Below are positions 46,277-56,360 of a DNA stretch of 64,000 bases, piece after piece; position 1 is the stretch's first letter; every line of letters starts with the position of its first letter. A program made the translations under genes and the position numbers. The notes below the pieces were generated by a model that saw only the letters and a program-made list of their open reading frames with translations, was not told the DNA's origin and ran no database searches. The DNA comes from CAYXFD01 sp964464175 (GTDB taxonomy: Bacteria > Cloacimonadota > Cloacimonadia > Cloacimonadales > JAJBBL01). The DNA lies in NCBI GenBank assembly GCA_964464175.1, contig CAYXFD010000002.1, positions 1-64,000 of the forward strand. The letters are read 5' to 3'.

Positions 46277-48046
46277 TTACAGGGGCCAGACGATAAGTAT
46301 CAGGGGGATGCTTATCAGGAGGATCAGGATTTCCAGAGGTAATCCCAGCCTCCAGTAGTCACTGAACTTGTAGCCTCCCGGAGCCATAACCAGAGTATTG
46401 GACTGGTGTCCGATTGGTGTCAAAAAAGCAGAAGAACCGCCAATAGCAACCGCCATTAGAAAAGGGTCATTAGAGACATTTAATCCCTGGGCGATATTGA
46501 TAGCAATCGGTGCCATTAGGACAACAGTAGCAGCATTATTGATAATATCGGATAAAACCATCGTAATAAACATCAGTAAAGTCAGGAGCAGCCAGACCGG
46601 AATATTTGTCCCTGTCTGCAGGAACCAGGCAGCAATTAAATCCGCACCTCCCGAATGCTCCAGAGCAGTACCGACCGGGATCATAGCACCGAGCAGGATA
46701 ATAATTGACCAGTCAACATTATCATAAACTTCCCGCAATGAAACAACTCTGCTCATGACAAAGAGGAGAGCTGCCAGAGAAAAGGCAATTTGGACAGGTA
46801 AAAGTCCGGTAACGATCAGAACGATAGCCCCGGTGAAAATAGTGAGAGCCAGTAAGATCATTTTCTGGTAGCCGATCCTCAAGCCTCTTTCGGCAAGCGG
46901 CAAACATCCAATATTTCTGATAACCTCCAGAAGATTAAGATTTCTTCCTTGCAAAAGCAGCACATCACCAACCTGGAAGCGTATCTGATCAATACGTTTT
47001 CTGATCTGTTTATTCCTTCTGGCTACAGCAAGAAGATTTATTCCGTATTTAGTCCTCATATTCAGATTCGCTGCTGTTCTGCCCAGCAACCGGGAGTTAT
47101 TCATGACAACAGCTTCTTTGATCGCTATATCTTTGGAACCGGCAGCATCTTTACGGAATTGCTTGCCTCCGAGCAGTTTTGTTTCAGTGATATCGACAAA
47201 TGTTTTTAGATTTTCAGAGTCAGTTTCCAGAATAATGATATCATTCACTTTGAGAGTCTCACTATCTTCAGGAGCATGAATACGTTGTTTATGGCGGATC
47301 AGTCCTAAAATCCTGATCTCTGCTTCTTTCATTCCTTTCACCTCTTCGATTGTCTTAGCGCGGATCTTAGAATCTTTCACTACTCTGACTTCAGTTATAT
47401 AATCATCAATTTCGAAGATACTTTCCTCACTTCCCTGACCTTTCCTTTTCGGTAAAAGACGCCACCCAAGGAGTGAGATAAACAGGATACCCAGGAAAGC
47501 TACCGGAAAACCAACCGGGAAGAAATCAAATAATCTGAAAGGAGTTTCTGCTACCTCCTGACGGAAAGTTGCTACGATGATATTGGGGGGTGTTCCGATC
47601 ATGGTCATCATTCCACCCAGCAAAGAAGAAAAAGCCAGCGGCATCAATATATAGGAGAGTGGATTTCCGCTTTTGCGGGCAAGGTGAATAGCAACAGGCA
47701 TCATAACGGCCATTGCTCCTACATTATTCATGAATGCCGAAGCAACAGCTACTATCAATGACAGAACAAAGATCTGTAAGATGATGTTTTTCCCCAGTTT
47801 CATTACCCAGCGTCCGAGAAGATCTATCAAACCCGAATTCTGCATACCCTTGCTGATTATCATGACGGCAGCGACTGTGATGACCGCCGGATGGCCAAAC
47901 CCCAGGAAAGACTGATCAGCAGGAATAACTCTAAAGATTGTTATGATAAACAGAGCTATCATTGCCACCAGATCATAACGAAGTCTTCCCCAGGCGAATA
48001 GTAACAGGGTAATCCCTAAAGTTACAAAAACAACTGTCTGTTCCAT
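46277..48046 (-). CDS. SLC13/DASS-like anion permease with RCK_C domains
   Basis: 589 residues. Two membrane halves (about residues 1-190 and 390-589, each with several helices) flank a cytoplasmic part with two TrkA-C/RCK_C-like domains (about 215-300 and 300-385), the second starting near KEAVVMNNSRLLGRTAANL. Signature motifs are MIGTPPNIIVA in the first half and GGSSAFLTPIGHQSN in the second. The family transports anions such as sulfate, phosphate or dicarboxylates; the substrate is not deducible. Starts with an ATG preceded by a weak ribosome-binding site. Confidence 0.88.
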   Translation of the reverse strand: MEQTVVFVTLGITLLLFAWGRLRYDLVAMIALFIITIFRVIPADQSFLGFGHPAVITVAAVMIISKGMQNSGLIDLLGRWVMKLGKNIILQIFVLSLIVAVASAFMNNVGAMAVMMPVAIHLARKSGNPLSYILMPLAFSSLLGGMMTMIGTPPNIIVATFRQEVAETPFRLFDFFPVGFPVAFLGILFISLLGWRLLPKRKGQGSEESIFEIDDYITEVRVVKDSKIRAKTIEEVKGMKEAEIRILGLIRHKQRIHAPEDSETLKVNDIIILETDSENLKTFVDITETKLLGGKQFRKDAAGSKDIAIKEAVVMNNSRLLGRTAANLNMRTKYGINLLAVARRNKQIRKRIDQIRFQVGDVLLLQGRNLNLLEVIRNIGCLPLAERGLRIGYQKMILLALTIFTGAIVLIVTGLLPVQIAFSLAALLFVMSRVVSLREVYDNVDWSIIILLGAMIPVGTALEHSGGADLIAAWFLQTGTNIPVWLLLTLLMFITMVLSDIINNAATVVLMAPIAINIAQGLNVSNDPFLMAVAIGGSSAFLTPIGHQSNTLVMAPGGYKFSDYWRLGLPLEILILLISIPLILIVWPL

Positions 48047-48489
48047 ATACCCTTGATCCTTCTTTATTGATATTCTATAACGAAGAAAGCAGTGCCGAAT
48101 CTTTTTGTCAACCGGATAATAGAGATTAATTCTATGGGCATAAATACTGAGCGTATAAACTCTATCCTCTTTCTACAAATTATCGAAGAGAGAGATTATT
48201 GAGTGATAATCATTGCTGGATTTTGCTGGAAAGTGCTTCAAATCCGAAGAATTTCCTGATTATCCCCTTCTGATATCGCTCGAATATTTCGTAGTAGTAT
48301 CTTTCCCTTTGTAAGAATATTAAGAGGAATCTAATGGGTTGTTCTTGTTAAGAAAGGAGAGTTAGCAGTTCCGGCTGGAATGATAAGATAGAATGATTCA
48401 TTTCTTTGTTCTATGGGCAATTGCAAGGGTTAATCAAAGAAGAGAGAAGACTGGAAAATCCTTTTTATGCAGACAAAGGGGGCGGGACG
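48047..48489. other. Intergenic region, no feature recognised
   Basis: 443 bp between the SLC13-like gene and the ABC permease, both on the minus strand. A TTGACA on the minus strand (plus 48108-48113) has no good -10 box. No tRNA, terminator-type hairpin or repeat was seen. Confidence 0.4.
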
Positions 48490-50283
48490 CTAATCTCTTT
48501 CGTTAGAAAGCTTTTCGATGAGAAAGAAAAAAAGAAAGGTAAGAAAGAGCAGCACTATTCCCATATTGACGGCAGGAACTAATCTGCGGGCTCCGATAAA
48601 CCGGTAGATGGTTAAGGGGATCGTGGTGTAGGTTCTGCCGAGCATCATTACTGCTCCTAATTCTCCGAGAGAGATGGCAAAAGCAAAGGAAAAGGCAAGC
48701 AGAAGGCTTTTTTTGATCTGAGGAAGGATTATCTTCAGAAAGACCATAACAGCATTAGCTCCTAAGCTTTTAGCCGCTCTGAGATGATTGAGAGGAATAT
48801 TGCGTACCGCCTGAATGACGATCCTTGAGACGAAGGGGAGGGCAATGACCGTATGAGCGATAATTATCAGGAGCAGTCTGTTAAAATCAAAATATCCCAG
48901 ATGAATAAATCTCAGATAACCCAAACTGAAAGTAACAGCGGAGATGACCAGTGGAATTATTGTCAGGAACTCCAGTAATGTCGCAATCTTTTTTGTGCGG
49001 GGAGATCTCTCCAAAATGAGCATGCTCCGGATTAACAGTAGAGAAAGAATAACAGTCAGGGTCGAAGCCGAGAGAGCAATAACAAAGGAGTTACCCAGGG
49101 CGGCAACTACCGAGGAGCCGATAAGCCGGTTATTTTCGAAGAGGGAAGATAAGACTCCGGTTAGAGTGACCCCTGTTTCCAGATTTGCCTGCATTCCGAA
49201 GATAACTATAGCAAAGAGAGGTCCGATAATGATGACGATGAGAAAGAGCAGGTAGAGAAGAGAGAGAAGAGAAAAAAACATCCCGCTTTTAGAGACCCGA
49301 AGAACCTCCTTCTTGTCTTTAACGGGAAACGGCGAAGTATCTTGCCGGTTGAGTCTTAATATGGAATTTGTACATTCATTTTCCGGACTTTTTGCAGTAG
49401 TTCTTTGCTGGAGACTGTTCAGAGATTGCAGCGAGAAGAGTGGTATCTGATCTTTCTTGTTAGCCAGAGTGCTCAGGAGATTGAGATTGTTTATATAATA
49501 CTGATTGCTTCTGATAGCGATGAAAAGGAATATCAATGAGAAAAGGAGTTGAATAGTTCCCAGGCTCATACCGAGGGGGAGCCGGATGAGGTGATATACC
49601 AGAAAGTAGATATTTACCTCCACAGTTGTATAACGAATACTACCAAGCACCAGAACAATTCCGAAACTCATAAAACAGTAGATAAAGACCAGCACGGAAG
49701 AATTTATTATCGAAGGGAGGAGAGAGGGGAGAGTGATCCGGAAAAAAGTCTTTATTCTTCCTGTACCGAGGGTTTGAGCAGCGGCAAGATAGTTTTTATT
49801 AACCCGTTGCCAGGAGTCACTGACAAATTTCAGGACAATCGGGAAATTGTAGAAACTATGAGCCAGAATGATTGCTTCCAGGCGGTATAGAATTCTGACA
49901 TTGAGATTGAATAGTCCTAACAAGCGGTTAAGATATCCGTTTTGTCCATAGAGCAAAATAAAACCGAGAGCTGCAATTATACTCGGCAGTACAAAGGGAA
50001 TAAGGAATAATGGTCTGATTATACTTTTGCCGGGAAAGGAGTAATGCGAGAAAATATAAGCAGCGGGCAGACCGAGAAGGAGAGTAAAAAAAAGACTGAT
50101 AAAAGCCTGTTTGATAGTGAAGAGAATAACATGCCGGTGATAGGGGCTGCTGAGCAGTTCGATAAAATTATCAAGGCTCAGTTGCTGCTCAACGTAGAAA
50201 GAATCTCTCAAGACCGTCAGGATGGGGATATAAAAGAAAAGAAGCAGAAACCCCAAAGGGATGAGAAACATTAGTTTTTTCAT
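48490..50283 (-). CDS. ABC transporter permease, fused two-domain (iron(III)/thiamine type)
   Basis: 597 residues containing two binding-protein-dependent permease domains in tandem, with about 12 membrane segments. EAA loops are seen in each half: AAAQTLGTGRIKTFFRITLP and LRAAKSLGANAVMVFLKIILP. This architecture is shared by FbpB/SfuB iron(III) and ThiP thiamine permeases. A linker of about 60 hydrophilic residues lies between the halves. No ATPase or binding-protein gene is present in the window, so its partners must be encoded elsewhere. It follows the pyr genes in the same direction after 104 bp. Confidence 0.88.
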   Translation of the reverse strand: MKKLMFLIPLGFLLLFFYIPILTVLRDSFYVEQQLSLDNFIELLSSPYHRHVILFTIKQAFISLFFTLLLGLPAAYIFSHYSFPGKSIIRPLFLIPFVLPSIIAALGFILLYGQNGYLNRLLGLFNLNVRILYRLEAIILAHSFYNFPIVLKFVSDSWQRVNKNYLAAAQTLGTGRIKTFFRITLPSLLPSIINSSVLVFIYCFMSFGIVLVLGSIRYTTVEVNIYFLVYHLIRLPLGMSLGTIQLLFSLIFLFIAIRSNQYYINNLNLLSTLANKKDQIPLFSLQSLNSLQQRTTAKSPENECTNSILRLNRQDTSPFPVKDKKEVLRVSKSGMFFSLLSLLYLLFLIVIIIGPLFAIVIFGMQANLETGVTLTGVLSSLFENNRLIGSSVVAALGNSFVIALSASTLTVILSLLLIRSMLILERSPRTKKIATLLEFLTIIPLVISAVTFSLGYLRFIHLGYFDFNRLLLIIIAHTVIALPFVSRIVIQAVRNIPLNHLRAAKSLGANAVMVFLKIILPQIKKSLLLAFSFAFAISLGELGAVMMLGRTYTTIPLTIYRFIGARRLVPAVNMGIVLLFLTFLFFFLIEKLSNERD

Positions 50284-50387
50284 GTTTTTTTGAGCTGATA
50301 AAATACCGTTAGGGGTGGCTGACGGTTTAAATAAGGAGACGAAACGTCACAACTTGCCTGCCGGAAAAGGTATTGAAAATGACAGGA

Positions 50388-51182
50388 TCATAAGTAACGA
50401 TTGATCTTCACTCTTAAGCTCTCTGCTTCTTCAGCAGCTTTCTCAGCAAAGGAGTAACCTTTCTCTTTGAAGATTATCCCTCTCGAAGAATTGATAAGGA
50501 TACGCGGATCATCGTTCCGGGAGGGGGAGTTTTTCAGGACAGTTTCCAGATCACCTCCCTGGGCACCTATTCCCGGTATGAGAAAAAGGGTTTCGGGCAT
50601 TTCTCTTCTCAGTTCCGCTAATTCCTCCGGATTAGTAGCTCCGATAACTGCACCGGCTTGACGGTAATCGAGTTCTTTGATCTGCCGGGCTATCTCCCGG
50701 TAAAGATAATTATGTTTCAAATACTGCTCAGCAGAGGGATTAGAAGTAACTACCAGTGAGAAGAAAAATTTGTCTTGATACTCCAGAAGGGGAGCAAACA
50801 CATCGCTTCCCATAAGGGGATTTACCGTAACAGCATCAGCCTGCAACTCACAAAAAAAAGCCCGGGCATAGTTCTTCATGGTGTTGGAAATATCACCTAT
50901 CTTGCAATCGATGATTATGGGAACTGATTCAGGTATGGCGGCAATTGAAAGTTGCAAAGCTTCCAGACCCTTCAAGCCGGCAGATAAATAAAATGCAAAA
51001 TTGAGTTTGTAGGCGGCAACTTTGTCCTGGGTGGCTGCAATGATCTCCCTGTTGAAAGCCCAGATAGGAGAGGGTTCCTTCTGCAAATGATCCGGTATCA
51101 ATTCGATATCGGAATCGAGACCGAGACAAAGGTAGGAACTATTCCTGCCTGTAGTGGTTTGATATTTCTCCCAAAAAGTCAT
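50388..51182 (-). CDS. pyrF: Orotidine-5'-phosphate decarboxylase (type 2)
   Basis: Final step of UMP synthesis: decarboxylation of OMP. 264 residues of the longer PyrF subfamily, with YLCLGLDSD near the N-terminus, the catalytic IIDCKIGDIS motif (Asp-Lys-Asp), and TVNPLMGSDVFAPLL. GIGAQGG near the C-terminus binds phosphate. It is the last pyrimidine gene of the cluster; 10 bp after pyrR. Confidence 0.96.
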   Translation of the reverse strand: MTFWEKYQTTTGRNSSYLCLGLDSDIELIPDHLQKEPSPIWAFNREIIAATQDKVAAYKLNFAFYLSAGLKGLEALQLSIAAIPESVPIIIDCKIGDISNTMKNYARAFFCELQADAVTVNPLMGSDVFAPLLEYQDKFFFSLVVTSNPSAEQYLKHNYLYREIARQIKELDYRQAGAVIGATNPEELAELRREMPETLFLIPGIGAQGGDLETVLKNSPSRNDDPRILINSSRGIIFKEKGYSFAEKAAEEAESLRVKINRYL

Positions 51183-51191
51183 GAACTCTCC

Positions 51192-52663
<1,472 letters not shown>

Positions 52664-52671
<8 letters not shown>

Positions 52672-53437
52672 TCCAGATCACCTCTTTTGCCTGAAACACC
52701 GGACCATCTTTACATACTCTCCCATAGAATTCTTCCTCATTGTTTCTCATCTTAACTACACACCCAAGACAAGTGCCCAAACCGCAGGCCATGTACTCTT
52801 CCAGAGAGACCTGCAGCGGAATCCTTTTCTCGTCTGCAAAAGAGGAAACAGTTTTCATCATCTTCTTTGGTCCGCAGGAATAGATTTCAGTGAAATCGGG
52901 GCAAGCAGGATTATTCAGTATCCGCCTCATTCCCTCGGTAACAAACCCTTTCTCACCCGAGCTTCCGTCGTCGGTATAGATAATATCAGCCGGGAAAATA
53001 TCCTGAGTACTCTGGCCGCCGTGCAGCCAGAGTACCTGATTATTCCTGGCAATGAGTTGTTTCTTGAGCATAAATAACGGGGCATAACCAATGCCGCCGC
53101 TGACAAGAAGAGTCTTACAATTCTCCGGAAGAGTAAATCCGGTACCTAAGGGACCGAGCAGAAAGATCTCGTCTCCTGAGCGGAGGGCAGCTAATTCCTG
53201 AGTGCCTTTCCCGATGGTTTTGCAGAAGAAGCGGAGTCTGAATTCAACAACATCATAAATACTAAGAGGTATATGCAGCAGGGAGGAAAAGCCTGTAACG
53301 GGCTTGATCAGATAAAACTGACCTGCTGCCGGGATTATCTCGACAGTTTCTGTCTCCAGCACAAAGTAAGAGGGATTGAGATGAGTTACTTGCTTAACCG
53401 CTGTTTTACGGTATTCTTTTCGTGCATTATTTTTCAT
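52664..53437 (-). CDS. pyrK: Dihydroorotate dehydrogenase electron-transfer subunit
   Basis: 257 residues, FAD and [2Fe-2S] protein that passes electrons from PyrD to NAD. The ferredoxin-reductase-like N-terminal half ends with GPLGTGFTLP and LLVSGGIGYAPLF. The C-terminal Cys cluster reads EEYMACGLGTCLGCVVK with a further Cys in RVCKDGPVF, giving the four [2Fe-2S] ligands. Adjacent to pyrD with overlap. Confidence 0.95.
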
Positions 53438-53446
53438 AGGTATTCT

Positions 53447-54718
53447 TTATGATTCTTCTTTCCAGCATATTCTGCCGTCACAGATCGTCGTAGTGATCTT
53501 TCCCGGCAAAGTTTGGTTAATATGAGGGGTGTTGTTTGATTTGGAAAGCATATTTTCCGGGGTTAGCAATACTTCAGCATTAAGATCGGCAATGGTTAGA
53601 TCAGCATCCTTCCCTTTGGATATTTCACCACAGTTCAGTTTTAAAAAGTTTGCTGGAGCGGTTGAAAGCTTTTGTATCAGAAAATGGAGAGTGATCCGCT
53701 GAGGAAGTACCAAACCTGAATATAGGGAGGCAAAGGCTGTTTCGAAACCGTTGATACCGAAGGGGGCAATACTGAACTCTTTCTCTTTTTCGAAGTCAGA
53801 ATGAGGAGCATGATCTGTTGCGATGAAATCAATCGTGCCGTCAAGCAATCCCTCCAAACAGGCTTGGCGGTCTTTTTCCGTTCTTAACGGAGGTTTGACT
53901 TTCGTGTTTGTGTCATAGGAAGTGCAAGCATCTTCGGTAAGAAGCAGATGATGAGGTGTAACTTCAGCAGTGATCTTCAAGCCCCGTTTCTTGGCATCTC
54001 TGACCAGTTGAACCGAACGGGCGGTTGAGATATGAGCCACATGAAGCCGGCATCTAAGGCTTTCTGCCAGCATAATATCGCGGGAGATGATTATTTCTTC
54101 AGCTAAAGCTGGAATACCGGAGAGACCGAGTTTCGTGGACATCCTGCCGGCGTTGATCTGTCCGTTACCGGACAAACTCCGGTCTTCGGCATGGATGATC
54201 ACTGGAAGATCAAAATTCGAGACGTATTTCATGGCATTAAGCATGATCTTGGTGTTTTGGACACACTCTCCATCATCGCTGACGGCGACTATCCCTCCGG
54301 AGAGCATGTGAGCAATTTCTGCGATCTCCTTCCCCTCCAGCTTTTTAGTCAAGGCACCGATAACCAGTATTTTGCAGGAACCGAGGTCTTTTGCTTTCCG
54401 TTTGATGTATTCAACGGTGGCAATATTATCAACAACAGGATCAGTGTTTGGCATTACACATACGGTTGTAAAGCCCCCTTTGGCCGCAGCTCTTGTCCCG
54501 GAAACGATATCTTCTTTATAGGTCTGCCCCGGATCCCGCAGATGGGCATGAAGATCAACGAAGCCGGGAAAGACATATCTTCCTGAGGCGTCAATTATCT
54601 CACTCTCTCGCATAGCGGAAATATGTTCCGCAAGTTTTACAATCTTGTCCTTCCTGATGAGAATATCCAGCTTTTTGAATATATTCTTTCGGAATACATA
54701 TCCATTTTTGATCAGCAT
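53447..54718 (-). CDS. pyrC: Dihydroorotase
   Basis: 423 residues of the amidohydrolase superfamily, cyclising carbamoyl-aspartate to dihydroorotate. Metal ligands: DLHAHLRDPGQTYKEDI (HxH), a later Lys/His set in the barrel with HAEDRSL, VAHIST, and IATDHAPH with the catalytic Asp. The length fits the longer (type I/PyrC-Bacillus) form. It follows pyrB after 8 bp. Confidence 0.96.
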   Translation of the reverse strand: MLIKNGYVFRKNIFKKLDILIRKDKIVKLAEHISAMRESEIIDASGRYVFPGFVDLHAHLRDPGQTYKEDIVSGTRAAAKGGFTTVCVMPNTDPVVDNIATVEYIKRKAKDLGSCKILVIGALTKKLEGKEIAEIAHMLSGGIVAVSDDGECVQNTKIMLNAMKYVSNFDLPVIIHAEDRSLSGNGQINAGRMSTKLGLSGIPALAEEIIISRDIMLAESLRCRLHVAHISTARSVQLVRDAKKRGLKITAEVTPHHLLLTEDACTSYDTNTKVKPPLRTEKDRQACLEGLLDGTIDFIATDHAPHSDFEKEKEFSIAPFGINGFETAFASLYSGLVLPQRITLHFLIQKLSTAPANFLKLNCGEISKGKDADLTIADLNAEVLLTPENMLSKSNNTPHINQTLPGKITTTICDGRICWKEES

Positions 54719-54726
54719 ATTACCTC

Positions 54727-55659
54727 CTACATCTTGCCGCCGAGCATCAGAAACAGCAAAGCCATTCTGACTGCTACACCGTTGGTTACCTGTTCCAAAA
54801 TAACACTATGACTGCTGTCTGCTATTTCCGGCAGTATCTCGACTCCCCGGTTCATTGGTCCCGGATGGAGTACAAGGGCATCTTTCTTAGCGTATTTCAT
54901 CGTCTCTTTCGATATCGTGAAAAGCCTCGAATACTCTTCCAAACTGGGGAAAAGCCCTTCTGACTGACGTTCTAACTGCATCCTCAATCCCATTACAACG
55001 TCGGCATCCCGTAAGGCGGTTTTCAAGTCATATTCTACCCGGCAGCCGTAAACCTCCTCCATGTGTCCGGGCATAAGCGTCTTAGGTCCGCAGACGGTAA
55101 TCTCTGCTCCCATCTTTTTCATGCCGATAAGATTGGAACGGACAACCCTGCTGTGGGCAATGTCACCGACATAGGTTACTTTTAAACCCTTCAGGGTGCC
55201 TAATTTTTCCCAGATAGAGAACATATCGAGCAGGGCTTGAGTGGGATGGGCGTGGGAACCGTCACCGGCATTTAAAACCGGTTTGTTGGTATATTTGTGA
55301 ACCAGTTGGGGAGAACCGGGGTAGCTGTGGCGGATAATATAAAGGTCGATTCCCATGGCATTAATAGTATAGACGGTGTCTTGCAGGCTTTCTCCCTTAG
55401 ATAAAGAGGAAGAGGTAGCCGAAAATCTTACAATATCTGCACTTAATCTGTCGGCTGCTAATTCGAAGGACATAAGTGTCCGGGTGCTGTTCTCAAAGAA
55501 AAGGGTGCAAACCGTTTTTCCTTTGAGAGTAGGCAGTTTCTTGTAGTCACGTTTGTTGATATCTTTCATCACTTTAGTAGCTTCTAAAATGGTTTCTATC
55601 TCTTCCGGAGTATAATCATCAAGGTCATAGAGATTTCTACCGGTAAAGTTTGCTTGCAT
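54727..55659 (-). CDS. pyrB: Aspartate carbamoyltransferase catalytic subunit
   Basis: 310 residues. Carbamoyl phosphate site FFENSTRTLMSFELAADRL, SSSLSKGESLQDT, and the HPTQALLDMFS segment are conserved; the aspartate-binding MGLRMQLER and HPGPMNRG are at the C-terminal side. It is the first gene of the operon. No pyrI regulatory-subunit gene follows, so control may be at the RNA level through PyrR. The ribosome-binding site GGAGG lies in a segment that can be masked by leader pairing. Confidence 0.97.
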   Translation of the reverse strand: MQANFTGRNLYDLDDYTPEEIETILEATKVMKDINKRDYKKLPTLKGKTVCTLFFENSTRTLMSFELAADRLSADIVRFSATSSSLSKGESLQDTVYTINAMGIDLYIIRHSYPGSPQLVHKYTNKPVLNAGDGSHAHPTQALLDMFSIWEKLGTLKGLKVTYVGDIAHSRVVRSNLIGMKKMGAEITVCGPKTLMPGHMEEVYGCRVEYDLKTALRDADVVMGLRMQLERQSEGLFPSLEEYSRLFTISKETMKYAKKDALVLHPGPMNRGVEILPEIADSSHSVILEQVTNGVAVRMALLFLMLGGKM

Positions 55660-55661
55660 AT

Positions 55662-55737
55662 AAACCTCCGTTTTGGTTAATAATGGGATTTCTTCTTTAA
55701 GGAATTATGAGAACAGGGAAGGGTAAACCAGAGGTTT
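55662..55737 (-). promoter_or_regulatory. Possible ribosome-binding-site masking helix in the pyrB leader
   Basis: The pyrB ribosome-binding segment GAGGTTT (plus 55662-55668) is fully complementary over seven bases to AAACCTC in the leader (plus 55731-55737), about 60 nt upstream. Pairing would hide most of the GGAGG site. The position just after the PyrR-type hairpin suggests translational control; this is inference. Confidence 0.45.
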
Positions 55738-55765
55738 TAAGTATCGTCTATCAACATTTTGACCC

Positions 55766-55795
55766 CCTTTATGTCTCGCCGGACATTTTTAAAGG
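55766..55795 (-). promoter_or_regulatory. PyrR-binding RNA hairpin upstream of pyrB
   Basis: On the minus-strand transcript, lower stem CCUUU/AAAGG (plus 55791-55795 and 55766-55770), an A-rich internal bulge on the 5' side only, upper stem AUGUC/GACAU (plus 55782-55786 and 55771-55775), and loop CGGCGA (plus 55776-55781). The Bacillus PyrR-binding loop has the loop pattern CNGNGA on a short stem with a purine bulge on the 5' side; this hairpin fits it fully. The loop-flanking pairs differ from consensus only by compensating changes. Confidence 0.75.
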
Positions 55796-55812
55796 TTATT
55801 GTAAAACAGAGT

Positions 55813-55841
55813 CACTTAATAAGTGAGTAGTTTTGTGTCAA
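55813..55841 (-). promoter_or_regulatory. Candidate pyr operon promoter with inverted repeat
   Basis: A perfect TTGACA (plus 55836-55841) with only weak -10 candidates (TTAAGT at 16 bp, TAAGTG at 17 bp). The -10 region lies in a perfect inverted repeat TCACTTA-A-TAAGTGA (plus 55812-55826). Transcription from here would include the PyrR-type hairpin. Confidence 0.45.
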
Positions 55842-56090
55842 GGATTGAATCATTTTTTTCCCAGCGAAGCGAACATCATAGGTGATTCTGAAAAGTCATC
55901 ACCGTAAAGGTGCTCCATCTGATAGTTAAGCATTCCGGTTGTCTCTTTATAGGGGTTATAATTGTGTACCGGTCACTTGTCAAAACTGACACTAATTCTC
56001 AAAACCGGAACAAGCCGTTATTGAGATCTTTATCTTTGTATCCGAAAAAAAGCGAGGGCTTTCTTTTTCTGTTCCTTTCTCATATTTTTA
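55842..56090. other. Intergenic spacer upstream of the pyr promoter
   Basis: About 250 bp with no gene. A plus-strand 63-codon frame (55910-56101) has no ribosome-binding site or known domain and is not called. Confidence 0.4.
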
Positions 56091-56152
56091 GGAAACCATA
56101 GAGGAATGTCGTAGTCGGCCCTGGCCAACTACAATAATCCTCTATGGTTTCC
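56091..56152. repeat. 62-bp nested palindrome, candidate REP-like or MITE-like unit
   Basis: Outer arms of 15 bp pair perfectly (GGAAACCATAGAGGA at 56091-56105 with its complement at 56138-56152). A 5x5 internal loop follows, then a second helix, GTAGT (56111-56115) with ACTAC (56128-56132), and a GGCC/GGCC tip. No T-run follows on either strand, so it is not a standard terminator. It sits between the pyr promoter region and the nuclease gene's end. Confidence 0.65.
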
Positions 56153-56294
56153 CTGAGATAAAAGAGGGGGTTAAAAGAGATTTACTCTTTATCTCTGATG
56201 ATTACGGAAATGGGGTCTGAGCTCAACCTGAGCGATTGCAGGAAACGGGATTTTTACGAGGCATAACTTATCCGAGAAGCTGGAAATCGAATAT

Positions 56295-56329
56295 AAAAAA
56301 AGCCCCTTCCTCCAAAAGGGGAAGGGGCT
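56295..56329 (-). terminator. Intrinsic terminator after the endonuclease gene
   Basis: On the minus strand a 10-bp stem (plus 56301-56310 with 56320-56329; AGCCCCTTCC and its complement) is followed by seven Ts (plus 56295-56301). It lies 32 bp after the stop codon at 56361. Confidence 0.9.
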
Positions 56330-56360
56330 GATATATCAGTTGTTGTTTAACAATAGTTAA

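Noticed and set aside
50305..50326. Weak hairpin between pyrF and the ABC permease gene as a terminator
   Set aside because: Only a 7-bp stem including a G-T pair and a short T-rich flank; not sufficient to call.
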